Of a DNA stretch of 64,000 nt, positions 1 to 11,622 are shown one piece after another; the stretch's first letter is position 1, and each line of letters begins with the position of its first letter. The position numbers were made by a program, and so were the translations under genes. The notes below the pieces were generated by a model. The model was not told the DNA's origin and did no database searches. It was given only the letters and a program-made list of their open reading frames with translations. Source of the stretch: Trema orientale (taxonomy: Eukaryota; Streptophyta; Magnoliopsida; Rosales; Cannabaceae); assembly GCA_002914845.1 (NCBI GenBank), contig JXTC01000006.1, positions 766,880 through 830,879 of the forward strand, given 5' to 3'.

Positions 1-1180
1 AGTCATGTCACCCACTACCCGCACCCATCAATGCATGTATCTCACCATCATTGCCCATCGACTGATGCATCTTGCTCTAACCACCAATTCCGCACATCAC
101 GATCCACGAGCTCACACTGAGATTTGAGTTCTCACACCAAGCCAATTAATGGAGTCGAGTTGAGGCGATGGGCCATATAACATTAGATCTCGCAAGTCTT
201 AAGGACGCCATCTATGAAGCAGAAACATGTCAAGTCGAGGATAAAAAAACTAGGTACTTAACGGGAGGCAATCCGATGATGAGATGCAGCTGTTATTTGA
301 AGTAGAGATAAGTTAGGCTGAGGACAAGAAATTAAGCACTTAAAGGGAGACAACCTAATAACGGGAGAAGATGAGGAGAACACGCCAAACAAATTTAATC
401 TTCCTAACTCTAAGTCTTTTCTTTTCAATTTATTTATTTTTATTTTGTTTTAGTTGTTTGAGCTATTTAGTATTCTATTTTCTCTCATGCTTACTCCTTG
501 CATTCATAAGGGTTTAGTGCTACATTGAGAATAATATAGAGTTCAAGTGTGGGGAGAAAGCTTAGGTTTTTTATTTTTGTTTGTTAGGTTTTTCATATTT
601 AGTTGCTATTGTTTGTTTCTAGGGCGTAATATTTTTTGACTTTTAGGTTTTGAGTCTTGAGTTTACCTTTTAGTTTATGTGATAAATTTGAATCATTAAT
701 TAGTCATAGTCTTGATAGAAGATTAATTTTGTTGATAGTTTTAAGTCATTCTAAGGTTAATATGTTAGGAAAATAGTTATACTTATGACATATACGATTA
801 ACAAGAGTTAATTAGTACAGAGTGACATGTCTCAGTTAGTAGCTTTTATAGTTTTACTTAGAATATCACCTAAATTTCTATTAGAAGGATTAGAAGTTTG
901 AAGTCTCTTATAGATATACTGAAGCGAACAACTGATCGAGCATGACATGAAAAATGATTAAGGAACTTAGAGTTTGACCACCCTAGCAAAATAAGTCAGT
1001 TCCTTTGTCAATATCTAAAGACATCCCTTAGTTAGCCAATAGCCAATTTGAGCCAACATGTAGACCTTTTTATTTAGTTAACCATACATATTATCTTTTA
1101 CATATCTTAAATACTATTTGTCCTATCCTTTGTTCTATGTCTTGAATAGAGTAAGAGACAATGAGACGAACTTCAAAGAA
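1..1180 (+). mobile_element. Degraded 3' internal part of a Ty3/gypsy-type retrotransposon (probable)
   Basis: No open frame survives. The stretch has the phrases that in plant gypsy elements lie between the last ORF and the 3' LTR: paired 'cacttaaagggagacaac'-type motifs (about 255-275 and 335-355) and the segment around 512-552 resembling 'acattgaggacaat...aagtgtgggg', followed by long T-rich spacer. It is cut by the window start, so the coding part would lie upstream. No matching LTR could be paired with it here. The assignment rests on recognised spacer phrases, not on a protein domain. Confidence 0.4.
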
Positions 1181-2876
1181 AAGTCATGTTGAGTATAAAA
1201 GATAAGTATAGGAAGGGGGGATCTTAACTTTATAAAAGAGAGGTAGAAAAAGGAAAGTCAAGAAAAGGAGAAGCTATTATTCTATTTTTATTACTGCAAA
1301 TAAGACGATGAAAAAAAAGTGAGATATGAAAGGAAAAGAAAAATGAGATGTGAAAAGAAAGGAAGGAAAAAAAAAAAACACATCTCTAGAAAGCATAAAA
1401 TTCATCTTTTGAAATTTATTGTAAATAATTTTCGTTTAGGAATATAAGGTGGGTTAGAGTGATGAAAAGGCCCAACATTATGACATTTGGCCTCTTTTTA
1501 TGTGTTTCTGTGAAGCTTGATAATTGTGATTGCCGAAGAATTTTTAGCTGTCTCTTCTCAATAAAATGCTTAAAATCCTTTGAATACATCATATCTTTCT
1601 TTTCTTGAACCTTCTTACCCATTGGCTCCGTTACAAATTTTAAAAGATCTTATAATTTTAAGAATTACCTTCAAGTGTAGTAGAAATAATATCGAAGAGA
1701 GTGTATGGTTCATTGACTAGAGATATGGTGACATTTTATGTGCAATTTATGAGAGTTGTTATCTCATATTTTGTGCAGATTATTTACTTTTGGCTCCTGG
1801 TTATTGTACGCATGCATGAGTCCAACTATTGGAAGATGTATTAGCTTGTTAATAATAGTAAGTTTGATGCAGTGTGAATTGAAAGTTGAGGGTTATGAAT
1901 ATATAAGATTAGTGTTGCTCTTTTTATGTGATTACTACTAGAATTATAATTGTTCTTGATATAATTTATTTGCTAGTTGATCTTTTACTGCAATATTGTC
2001 TACTTAATATATTATCAATTTAGGATAATTGGTAAGATAAATTATTTTAGTTTTAATTAGAAGAATTTTTATATCAAATTCTTTTAGTTAATATTTGTTC
2101 TTAAATGTCATATTTTTCGATTATATATCTAGGATATGAAACATATAATTAAGTTGTAAATATGACTCAAAATTAATAACAGTTAAACGAACAATTAAGT
2201 CAATCTTGATGCTGATTTCTCATATTGGTAATTTTATTTATTTTTATGTGATTATTTTAATTTTCTGCTTAGTTAATTATTTATTTTATTTTCAAATTTT
2301 CTTTTATTTTTCATTACCATTTATTGTTGATTTTATTTCTTTGTGGGATCGAGACCTTAATCTATAGCAAGATAGCCGCGTATATTTTGACGTAGATAGA
2401 AATTCAGTAAGTAACGTATGCAGATATAGAATGTATGTGATAGAGAACAGATGATCATACAGTTGAGATCTCTATGTATATTGTATGGCTTGGCAAGACT
2501 GTGAATTGCATAATAAGCTACTTAGATAATATATAACAGAGCATGAGTCGTCATATGGAAGTCTCGAGCCCTGGAGAATCCCTGTTGTGTACAACATATG
2601 TCCACACCATAATACTATTAGATTGTTCCTTAACGAAACATAGTACTCCCGAAAGGACCAGATTGTTCCCAAAGAAAGAAAGGTGCAGAGTGCTTCTGAA
2701 AAAACTATATTACATTATTTAAGCATTGGCCCACCACACCCTATTCACCAATACTCGTCAGACAATATAAATACTTTGTATATTCATGTCTCATGCAAAG
2801 CAGAATGACAAGTACATGTATAGGTGTTACTTATTTTAGATCTGACCTTTTATTGTTTTCCAGTGAAATACTAGAT
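1181..2876. other. AT-rich intergenic DNA, no gene seen
   Basis: Only short ORFs of at most 68 codons occur, on both strands, with no recognisable protein similarity and no splice sites joining them. Purine-rich tracts lie at 1240-1380 and low-complexity T/A runs at 1960-2340. No TIR, LTR end or tRNA-like motif was found. Confidence 0.5.
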
Positions 2877-2881
2877 CTTTT

Positions 2882-4546
2882 TGATAACTCTATTTTTATA
2901 GAGTTATTTATGTTTTTATTCATTAAAAATGTGTGTCCTAGAGTAATTTAAATTTAGATTTTAGGTAATTTTAAGTTGTTTTATTTTATTTTGGTTTTGA
3001 TTTAGTTTATATAATTTTATATTATTTTATTAGGTTTAGGTGTAATTAATTTAATTTAATTTAGTTTAAGTTTATTTAATTTGAATTAGATTTGTATTAG
3101 ATTTAGGTTTAATTTGGTTTGAATCAGGTTTTAAAAAAAAATTAAAAAAAAAAAGAAAAAGGGTGAAACAAAGAAAATTCGGAGGATTTATGGCCGTCAG
3201 AACAGGCTTTCGGACGGACTAGATGGGCGCGTGCCGGTCACGCGCGTCGGGGAGAGTGAGGCTAGCGCGGGTAGGAGACAGGTGGGGCCCGGCTTGTGTC
3301 AGCTGGCGCAGTGCTTTCCTCAGCGGTCGGATCCTGTGCGGCACAGATCCCATATAACTTCTTGCTTCACGAACCACTTCTCGCCACGTCACCCATTGAA
3401 GTCAACTTCGTGTTTCAGCCAATGAGCTCCTGCTTTTGTGATGAGCTTACCGAATTTCGCCACACCGGATTTCACGCCTTATATCAGATTTCATAAAAAA
3501 AGAACGGGATAGAGAAAAGAAAGAGAAAAAATGAGGAACTGCCACATATCTTCCACCAATCAGAAAAGACTTTTAGAGAACGTTAATTTACTCCCATCAG
3601 CTATAAAAGGGCTACGGTACTAGAGAGAAAAACACACTATTTTAGAGAGAGAAACACAATAGTCCAGAGAAAAAGAGAGATTAATAGAGAGAGTAATTGG
3701 AGGCCAAATTGGAAGAGGAGGCTTGCGATTATTCTCAATCATTCTACACTCTGTGAAACTCTCGTTTGTTTATTTTTACTTTTAGTTTTTCATTATATTG
3801 CAAATTTTTATTTTTAGTTTTGTTATTTTCATTATGAACTAAATTAATTTTCTAGGATTATAATGGGATCTCTATATGTAGTTTAAATTATGATGTTACC
3901 TATTTGATTTTGCGATTTTAATTTACGAATTATTTATTTTATCTTGTTCTTAATGCTTTTGAGTGTTTGATCACCACTTAAATTGATATTGGTAATTTGG
4001 ATGAACTTGGAAAAGGAATTTCAGATTTAGATCTAGATAGAATAATACATGATCATGCTTATATGAGTTTATGTAGGATAGGAATATACCTACATAACAT
4101 GTGCAATTATTGAAAGACCTTAATCTTAATGAATCTTTTCTTAATCTAATTCACATAGGAATATAGTGAGTTAATTAGAGGAGATATTTCTATATGACTA
4201 TCGGAAGAGGCTTGTAGATACACTAGAGTTCTTGATTGGCAATTCAAGTTAACTAGTAAGTCAAAGAGGGTAACTAGTAATTCAGGCATACGTAGAGTGA
4301 AAATTGTAGTCCTAGGTTTATTTTTCATTGATAAATTACTTGCGCTCTTTAATTTAATTTTATTTATTTTCTTGTTTTCTTTTAGTTTAAACTTTAAAAT
4401 TTTTAATTTGATTGTTTGGATAAATTGATAACTAGTGTAGGTTAGTACTTAACGAGTTATAGTAATTTCTCTGTGGAAACGATATCTTTATTCATCACTT
4501 TATTACTTGTTCAATACGTGTACTTGCGTATAAAAATTCCACGACA
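2882..4546 (+). mobile_element. Solo LTR, family 1 copy A (1665 bp)
   Basis: The element begins TGATAACTCTAT and ends CCACGACA (TG...CA) and is flanked by identical 5-bp direct repeats CTTTT at 2877-2881 and 4547-4551, as expected from an LTR-retrotransposon integrase. There is no internal coding region, so it is a solo LTR left by recombination between two LTRs. A TATA-like element (tataaaagg, about 3602-3610) followed by an A/G-rich 'agagagaaa' leader looks like the retrotransposon promoter and start of R. It shares its 5' start, the TATA region and the U5 sequence around 'attacttgtt..atacgtg' with the element at 8575-10284. Confidence 0.8.
3602..3610 (+). promoter_or_regulatory. TATA box of the solo LTR
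   Basis: The sequence ctataaaaggg sits mid-LTR, and the second family member has the matching ctataaaagga at about 9278-9288. Conservation between two diverged LTRs, followed by the same A/G-rich leader, supports a U3 core promoter. Whether it is still active cannot be judged. Confidence 0.5.
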
Positions 4547-4551
4547 CTTTT

Positions 4552-6091
4552 CTCAAAGTACAGCTCAGCACCTCTAATACTTAGCCAGACATACTCTTCT
4601 AGTCACAAAGCATGTCAAGCTATATATCTTGTTTTAGGTATGGCTAGGAAATGTACTGAGAGCTAGTAATATGCACAAATTAAAATGTTACCGTCGCATA
4701 GCAAGTAAATTTTTTTTTTTTTTTTGAAAGGACACATAGCAAGTAATTAAAAGATAGGCAATTAACACCTCTTCAAGTATGCTATATACTGAAACCAAAT
4801 ATGCCTACCAATTAATTAATCTGAGTTCAAGATTTATAAGAAAATGTGAGCTTTCTTGTACCTAACTTTCATATACAAGACACTAACAGACATTCTTTAT
4901 GCATCAGCATTTACACAAAAATTGAAGAGAATTCAGCTAACACGCTTTCATGCTTAGTTATATAAATTGAACAGTGTATAAATATGATAATTAATCAAAT
5001 ATTTTCACAGTCTAGCCTAATATTATGGCTCAAGTTTTCTTGATTTATAATAAGAAAATTTTGGAGAAATGAACTCTTTAAAAGTGAAATTTGAACAAAG
5101 GTCTAAGTTTTAAAATTTTTTGTAAAACAGTTTTTGCACATTGTCAGGTATAGTGTTGAGCGTTGTTAATATGTAGTTTAATATAATCGAGCATTGTCAA
5201 GAGACTACTTTACAAATAAATTAAAAACATATATTTTTTTGTAAATATATAATTTAAAAGAGGCTCTTTTTGCCACTTGGCCCCACGTAATAGTGAATCA
5301 TTGAACTCAACGTCACAATCGAGTCCAATTAAAATTCTAAATACTTGTCATTACAAACCGTAGAGATTAAAATTACTTTCCAGGAGCTTCCTAACGCATA
5401 TATCAAACTTGATTCTAATAACTTAAATACATATATATACATATAAACGTCCACTAATTTTTGAAAACCAATAATTGATCATGTACGAATTGTAAGTGAA
5501 AAATAGTTGGAACAATTAAAAAGTTACCCACAGATGTGCCTAATCAAGACAAAAGGGTAACACAACTTCTAAAAGACTCAAGTGGAGATTTAGCTTGTAT
5601 TATAACTATATATATATACTAATCACAAAGGCTTATCAAGTATATAGAGAATAAACGATGTTGAAGATAAGGAGAAAAGAAACATATTCCAGAACATTCA
5701 GAGGAGAACGATATATGTGGCCTTAGAGTTTGCCGACTAAGTCGGCTTCTTTTATTTTTATTATATACATTTTCTTTAATGGAGTACATGGTATACAAAT
5801 CTAAACATAATAAAATAATAACAACAATAATGATAATAATAACAACTCAGCTAATATCTCTACTTTATTTTTTGAAACATACGTATATGTAACATTTTTT
5901 TTCCGAAATATATATATATATATATTTTTATATGTTACGTATATATATTTATATATAGATATATACGTAACATATAAAACGTTAACTTTCTTACTAATGT
6001 TAACAAAACTAAGATCAAATATATCATATACATTCAATGAATAGTAAGACATTTTATAACAAAAGAAACGTACTACAATATAAAAAACTTA
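4552..6091. other. Intergenic DNA without a gene
   Basis: AT-rich, with only short random ORFs. Apart from the 26-bp micro-insertion at 4709-4734 and AT-dinucleotide runs around 5908-5960, nothing stands out. The 83-codon minus-strand frame at 5801-6052 is AT-repeat translation (rich in Y/I/V) and is not credible as a gene. Confidence 0.5.
4697..4746 (-). mobile_element. Micro-retroposition: poly(T) insert flanked by 12-bp target duplication
   Basis: The 12-mer catagcaagtaa occurs at 4697-4708 and again at 4735-4746. Between them is a 26-bp insert made of a T run plus gaaaggaca. On the minus strand this reads as a few bases plus a poly(A) tail, the signature of an extremely 5'-truncated LINE/SINE-type insertion by target-primed reverse transcription. 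Which element donated it cannot be told. Confidence 0.6.
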
Positions 6092-6112
6092 TAATAATAA
6101 TCGTGCCTTGTT

Positions 6113-6721
6113 AAAGCGAGGCCAAGAAAGGATCCCTAGAAAAAACACACCATAGCTTCCTTTTCTTTCTCTTTCAAAAAATTTTTGCTAGATGTTTTCA
6201 CAAGAGACCGGAGAGGGAATGCTTTGATCTCCTTCTTTGGCCTCTCCTCCTCCTCCCTTCTCTGTCTTAGTTTCTTTTGGGGATGAGGAATTTTTCCATT
6301 TTTTATTTCTTTATTTTCATAATAAGTCAATATTTAGATTTGGTTATAGTACGATCAGACGTTTACTAGATCTTAAATCTGAGAATTTTTTCTTTGAATT
6401 TAGATCTGTAATGCAGATAAGTTAGTTTTATTTTTCAGCGGGTGTGGATCTCATTTAGTGTTGGAATCATAGTATTCTACTTGCCAAGAATGCAGTCCAG
6501 GAGCAGGTGAAGACAATTATTTGTTTGTGGTCCTTTTTATCTTTTCTCTTATAAAATTATGGTAATCCACAATCTTGTTATTGTTGTATTTGTGATCCAT
6601 TTTTCGGCCCTTTTTTTTAGGAGTTTGAAATTATAATTCTCTGTTCTTGTATTGTAATTAAAGTTTTTTAGCTTTTATTAATCTTATTCCTTTGAGGAGC
6701 CCGTTTTATATAAAAATAATA
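6113..6721 (+). mobile_element. Retroposed element, family 2 copy 1 (about 0.6 kb)
   Basis: Flanked by an imperfect 20-bp direct repeat (aataataatcgtg..ttgtt; left 6093-6112, right about 6722-6742; 18 of 20 bases equal), with an A/TAA-rich 3' end. This is the hallmark of target-primed reverse transcription. The 3' 300 bp, from 'gccaagaatgcag' through 'ggagtttgaaatt' to 'gagcccgtttat', is clearly homologous to copy 2 at 6952-7611. No ORF is conserved between the copies, so it is non-autonomous: a LINE 3' derivative, a long SINE-like element or a retroposed transcript. The shared C/T-rich front and 'agatctagatctg' motif recall LINE 5' leader DNA. Confidence 0.6.
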
Positions 6722-6951
6722 ATAATAATAATCGTGTGTTGTTTATAAAATAATAATTTGAATAATCAATATCAAAATAATCTACTTAATGCATGTTAAA
6801 CTTACACCATATGTGGCGAGATAATATGGAGAATTTTCTGAGTTACATACCATCAAAAGCTGTTAACCAGCAAAAACACCTAACCAAGGGTACTTCTAAG
6901 CAAATCATGTTTAAATATAGAATAATATTATGTATGCAAATTGGGGTAGGA

Positions 6952-7611
6952 TAAGTAGTAATTAATGAGAAGGATTAAAAAAAAGGTATATGAAACACGT
7001 ACTAAAGCACTACGAAAAAAAGAAAAAAAAATCCTAGTATCTCTCTCTTTACTTACATTTTCTCCTAATAAAAAGTCAGCACCGCCCCGCTTGGAGGCCG
7101 AGGAGGGAGTTTTTCCTTCTCCTTCTCCGGCCTCCTCTCCTCACCTTCTTCTTCCTCTTCCTCTTTGCTTCTTTTTTCTTTTTCTTTTTCAGTTTTAATA
7201 AGTCCAGATCTAGATCTGATTTATAGTATCACCTTTTGTGTGGATTTTAGTCCGGTCTAGATCTTAAATATGAGATTTCTTCTCAGATCTAGATCTGTTT
7301 AGTAGCCAGTTTTTGTTAATTTTCTTTTCTACGGGCATGGATTTTAATTGGTGCTGACCTCATATAGTCTACCCGGCCAAGAATGCAGCCAAGAGCAAGT
7401 GTTGAAGGCAATAGATTGCTGGTAGTCCTTGTTATCTCTTTCTCTTGCAAAATTAGGATAACCACACATTTGTTCGTAGTTGTGTTTGTGATTTATTTTT
7501 CGTCTCCTTTCTTTGAGGAGTTTGAAATTGTAATCCTTATGCTTACATTGTAATTTGAAGCTTTCGATTAATGATATTCTCTTGAGAAGCCCGTTTATTA
7601 AAAAAAAAAAA
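6952..7611 (+). mobile_element. Retroposed element, family 2 copy 2 (about 0.66 kb)
   Basis: The direct repeat aattggggtaggat flanks it (left about 6938-6951, right about 7612-7626). A pure A tail at about 7598-7612 immediately precedes the right copy. It shares about 400 bp with copy 1: the agatct-rich middle, 'gccaagaatgcag', 'ggagtttgaaatt', 'aagcccgtttat'. The C/T-rich 5' part (7080-7190) gives a spurious 77-codon ORF. Two insertions of the same family within 1.5 kb, each with its own target duplication, show independent events rather than a segmental duplication. Confidence 0.65.
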
Positions 7612-7839
7612 AAAATTGGGGTAGGATGACACATCATTTCTAAAGATTGGTGCAAAACAGTACCATATTTGTACAAATTGGAGAGCATAGACAAAATTTC
7701 AAATGTGACCAAATTTCCGAACAAAAATTAGGCGGCATAGGGTATTTTGTCTTCCCATCTTTTACCGTATTTATCAAAAATCCCTTTTCTTTAGTTGCTT
7801 TATCAAATATAACCCCCCTACACTAGAATTCCCCCGAGT

Positions 7840-8490
7840 TTACAATGCACCAAATATTGCTCTAACATATTCAAGGAGGGATGGCATTAATGTTGTCGCC
7901 GTATCAATTAATACTCTAAATACGTACTTTGCTAATATAGAAAAACCATATCTGTTTCTTGACCAAAATATTATGATCTTATATTATGGAAGATAAATAA
8001 GCAAAAGTTGAAGAGTGCTCCTATTTCATGGCTGAATAATTATATGGATATGCATTGAAATCCTTTTTTAACAAAAAAAACTAAGGTAAAAAAAAAAAAA
8101 AGCCTGAAAAGGGGATATATATGTATATATATTTGAGATTATGAAACTTTGAACTCATGCGCTAATCATCTTGCGGCGGATTTAATACAGAATTATATAT
8201 TTTTATCAAGATTATAGTTAACCATAAAATTTGAAGGATTTATCTACAGAAAAAAATAAATAAATACATAAAAACAATTGATTGATTGATCAAAAAACAA
8301 AATCATGAATAATCCCAATGGATGCATGCAATATCATGTAATGTAAGCAAATACATAGTCCAAATAAATCTGAAACTATTTATATAATATCCATCACAAC
8401 AATAATGATACTCTATGAATTCGATTCAATTTAGTTGTTATATTAAATAGTACAATATAAAAGCACAATTAATTATATTATTGTGTATAT
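7840..8490. repeat. Duplicated NAC-gene 3' flank, unit A
   Basis: Several ordered blocks match the DNA just beyond the 3' end of the NAC gene (unit B, 8491-8574 plus 10285-11575). These are 'caccaaatattgctctaac', 'gatggcattaatg', 'gagtgctcctatttcatgg', 'gcggcggatttaataca', 'ttgaaggatttatc', 'ggatgcatgca' and 'taagcaaatacata'. Order and orientation are the same, with divergence and indels throughout. Unit A stops where the NAC coding exons would begin, so the gene copy is lost or was never included. Confidence 0.65.
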
Positions 8491-8574
8491 AGTGCACCAA
8501 ATATAGCTCTAACCCTAAAACACCACAAAACAAGGTGCTTCTCCATAAAATCCGTGTATACTAGTGATAACTCT

Positions 8575-10284
8575 ATGAAAATAGAGTTAATTGTGCTATT
8601 TTATTAATTAAAAATGTGTGTCCTAGAGTAATTTTAATTTAGATTTTTAGTAATTTAAGTTATTTTATTTTATTTTAGTTTAAGTTTAGTTTTATTTAAT
8701 TTTATTAGGTTTAGGTGTTTTAATTTAATTACTTTAAGTTAATTTAATTTGAAATAGATATTTATTAGATTTAAGTTTTTGATTTAATTTAATTTTGATT
8801 TGATTTAGGTTAAATAGAAAAGAAGAAAAAAAAAAAGAAATTCGGATTAAATCTTGGCCGTTGGATCAATCAGATTAATGGTCTTGATTGGAGAGTGCAC
8901 TTCACACACAGAGGCTGAGAGTGGGGGAGGCAACAAAGGAGACAGCTGGGGCCCACGCGTAAGAGAGATGGTGGAGGTTTCTTTTGGGTATCTGATCCGG
9001 TGCATCTCACGTCTGGTGCACTTGGTTTCTCCCTCCAACAGGATTGCGCCATGTCAACAAGTCAAAGTCAAGCTTCTTTTTAACCAATGAAGAGTTAGAT
9101 TCGTGCCAAGCTCATGAAAATACGCCGCATAGGATAATGCCCTTGTATCAGATTTTAAATAGAAACGTGAGGAGAAAGAGAGAGAAAGAGAGAGAAATTG
9201 TAAAGTGACACATCACACAGCCAATCATATTTGAGCATAGGAATCCGTGAATGATTGGGAAATAGTCTCTTTTCAGCTATAAAAGGACTACGGGAGAAGA
9301 GAAAAAAATACACAATTCTAGAGAGAGAAACATAGTAGTCCAGGGAGAGAAAATCTGTGGGAGATAGAGCAGTGGAGTGGAACTTCTTCAACCGCGATTT
9401 CTCTAGTTTGATTTTATTTTCAGTTTTAGAATTTTATTTTCTTTAGGATGTTTACATTTAATATTTTTGTTTTTTTTAGTTTAATTATGTTCTAAATTTC
9501 TTTTCTAGGGCTACGATGTAGCCTAACTATGATGCTTTAATATTTTCTTTCAATTTAGTCCATGAATTATTTTTCTTAGTTGAGTTTTCAATTCTGTTCT
9601 TAATGCTTCTATTTAATTGGCCACTAAATAGATGATTTGTTAATCATAATGAAACCGGAAGGAGATTTATGTGTCTAGTTCATTGGATTGAAAGCCATAA
9701 ATTGCATGTAAAATAGGAATATATTTACATGGTTTGTGTAGTCGCTATTTGAGTTTCCATGGATCTTAATGAATTCTTAATTAGTTTAATTCACATAGGA
9801 ATATAGTGAATTAGTAAGTAAGGGTATTTTTGCTTGAACTCGGGAGAGGATAGTGAATAAATTAGGGAATCTCGACTATCAACTAGGGGAATAATTTTAG
9901 GCTAATGAGATAGAGAATTTTTAGAGTGGATTAGTTATGGTGAAATCGGACAACCTAGGTTTAATTTCATTGATTTACATCACGTGTTATTTTTCGCTTT
10001 TAATTTTCGTTCTCGTTTATTTTTATTGCTTTTATTTTATTTTTAGTTTTAATTTAATTTAATTTTTCTTCAGTCGATTGATTCAAATAAAATTAGGGTT
10101 AGCTAAATTTCGGTACTTAGTAAATCTACAGTCTTCGTGAGACGATACTCATATTCACTATTTTATTACTTGTTAAAATTAGGGTTAGCTAAATTTCGGT
10201 ACTTAGTAAATCTACAGTCTTCGTGGGACGATACTCATATTCACTATTTTATTACTTGTTTGCGATACGTGCACTTGCTTATCA
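8575..10284 (+). mobile_element. Solo LTR, family 1 copy B (1710 bp)
   Basis: Begins TGATAACTCTATG and ends GCTTATCA. Homologous to copy A in U3 ('aaaaatgtgtgtcctagagtaattt'-like start), in the TATA region (ctataaaagga, 9278-9288) and in U5. It is longer than copy A partly because of a tandem 86-bp duplication near its 3' end. The flanking pentamers are actag and aggag, so a perfect target duplication is not preserved. It lies inside duplicated unit B, with no internal coding region. Confidence 0.7.
10089..10260 (+). repeat. 86-bp tandem duplication in the U5 end of the LTR
   Basis: The segment 10089-10174 is repeated at 10175-10260 with one visible difference (gtgagacg against gtgggacg). 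It runs from aaaattagggtt to attacttgtt. It may be true slippage or unequal exchange, but it sits immediately beside a region with a probable assembly error, so it should be treated with caution. Confidence 0.8.
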
Positions 10285-11174
10285 AGGAGTAGTGGCAGTG
10301 GCATTAATGTAATAGCGGCATCACATACTCTAAAAATTGTAACTTGCTAATTTTAAATTTGATTAAGTAAATGTCCACTTTTAAAATTTTATAGCTAAAT
10401 GTCCAGGTATATATATTTTTATACTTGGTAGATACACATATCTACTAATTTTAAGTACTGTACTGAAATACACTGGGTATATAATTTTTTATACTTGGTA
10501 TATAAAATTTTACACTTGGTATATATGCATATATACCGGACATTTTGCTATAACATTTGACAAAGGGACATTTACTAAAATTGGGCCCAAAATTTGATCA
10601 TATTTCTATAAGCTAAAGAGTGCTCCTAATTCATGGCTGAATAATACATGCACGGAAATCCTTATTTACCATGGATAANGTTAGCTAAATTTCGGTACTT
10701 AGTAAATCTACAGTCTTCGTGGGACGATACTCATATTCACTATTTTATTACTTGTTTGCGATACGTGCACTTGCTTATCAAGGAGTAGTGGCAGTGGCAT
10801 TAATGTAATAGCGGCATCACATACTCTAAAAATTGTAACTTGCTAATTTTAAATTTGATTAAGTAAATGTCCACTTTTAAAATTTTATAGCTAAATGTCC
10901 AGGTATATATATTTTTATACTTGGTAGATACACATATCTACTAATTTTAAGTACTGTACTGAAATACACTGGGTATATAATTTTTTATACTTGGTATATA
11001 AAATTTTACACTTGGTATATATGCATATATACCGGACATTTTGCTATAACATTTGACAAAGGGACATTTACTAAAATTGGGCCCAAAATTTGATCATATT
11101 TCTATAAGCTAAAGAGTGCTCCTAATTCATGGCTGAATAATACATGCACGGAAATCCTTATTTACCATGGATAA
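10184..11174. repeat. 495-bp exact direct duplication on either side of a single N
   Basis: 10184-10678 and 10680-11174 read the same base for base as far as I can see, and the only thing between them is the N at 10679. Two contig ends that overlap but were joined with a placeholder base give exactly this pattern. The second copies of the LTR end and of the 10349-10612 element are therefore probably not real. Confidence 0.85.
10349..10612 (+). mobile_element. Short non-autonomous element, family 3 copy 1
   Basis: The block from 'aaatttgattaagtaaatg' to 'catatttctataag' has reverse-complement relatives at 60188-60370 and 60757-61046, and an exact copy at 10845-11108 that is probably the assembly duplicate. 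It is rich in 'tatacttggtatata' repeats. Unit A of the local duplication lacks it, so it is an insertion. No ORF and no certain TIR or TSD. Confidence 0.55.
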
Positions 11175-11206
11175 ATAAGATAAGAAAACAAAAATACTTA
11201 AAAGGG

Positions 11207-11210
<4 letters not shown>

Positions 11211-11262
<52 letters not shown>
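11211..11262. repeat. (AT)n microsatellite, about 26 units
   Basis: A nearly pure AT dinucleotide run about 360 bp downstream (in gene orientation) of the NAC stop codon. Likely length-polymorphic. Confidence 0.9.
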
Positions 11263-11266
<4 letters not shown>

Positions 11267-11622
11267 GATTATGACTTTTGGAACTAGCTATCAAAATTCA
11301 AAGTCATGCACTAATCATATATTGCGGCGGATTTAATACATATACATTTTTCTCAAGATTATAATTAGCTACAAAATTTGAAGGACTTATCAATAAAAAT
11401 AAATAAATAAAAATTGATTGATCGATCCAAAAACAAAATAAAAAATTTCACTGGATGCATGCCTTAATTTTTTTTAACTAGTTGTGAAAATCATGCAATA
11501 CCAATTAATGTAAGCAAATACATACTCCTAATAAAACTGTACCTAGATATATAATTTCCATCCCAACAAAACCCAATTACTCAGAAAGCAGACTTCTTGC
11601 AAAGCGTCCGATATTAAAGGCT

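Larger units (their letters stand above)
8491..11575. repeat. Duplicated NAC-gene 3' flank, unit B (interrupted by LTR and MITE)
   Basis: Starts with 'gtgcaccaaatatagctctaac' like unit A and resumes after the solo LTR (8575-10284) with 'gtggcattaatg', ending at about 11575 next to the NAC stop codon. Compared with unit A it has gained the LTR, the 264-bp element at 10349-10612 and the apparent assembly duplication around the N. Unit A thus acts as an approximate empty-site reference for these insertions. Confidence 0.6.

Noticed and set aside
7344..7724. 126-codon minus-strand ORF
   Set aside because: It runs antisense across a retroposed element and its A tail (giving FFFFF), with no recognisable motif.
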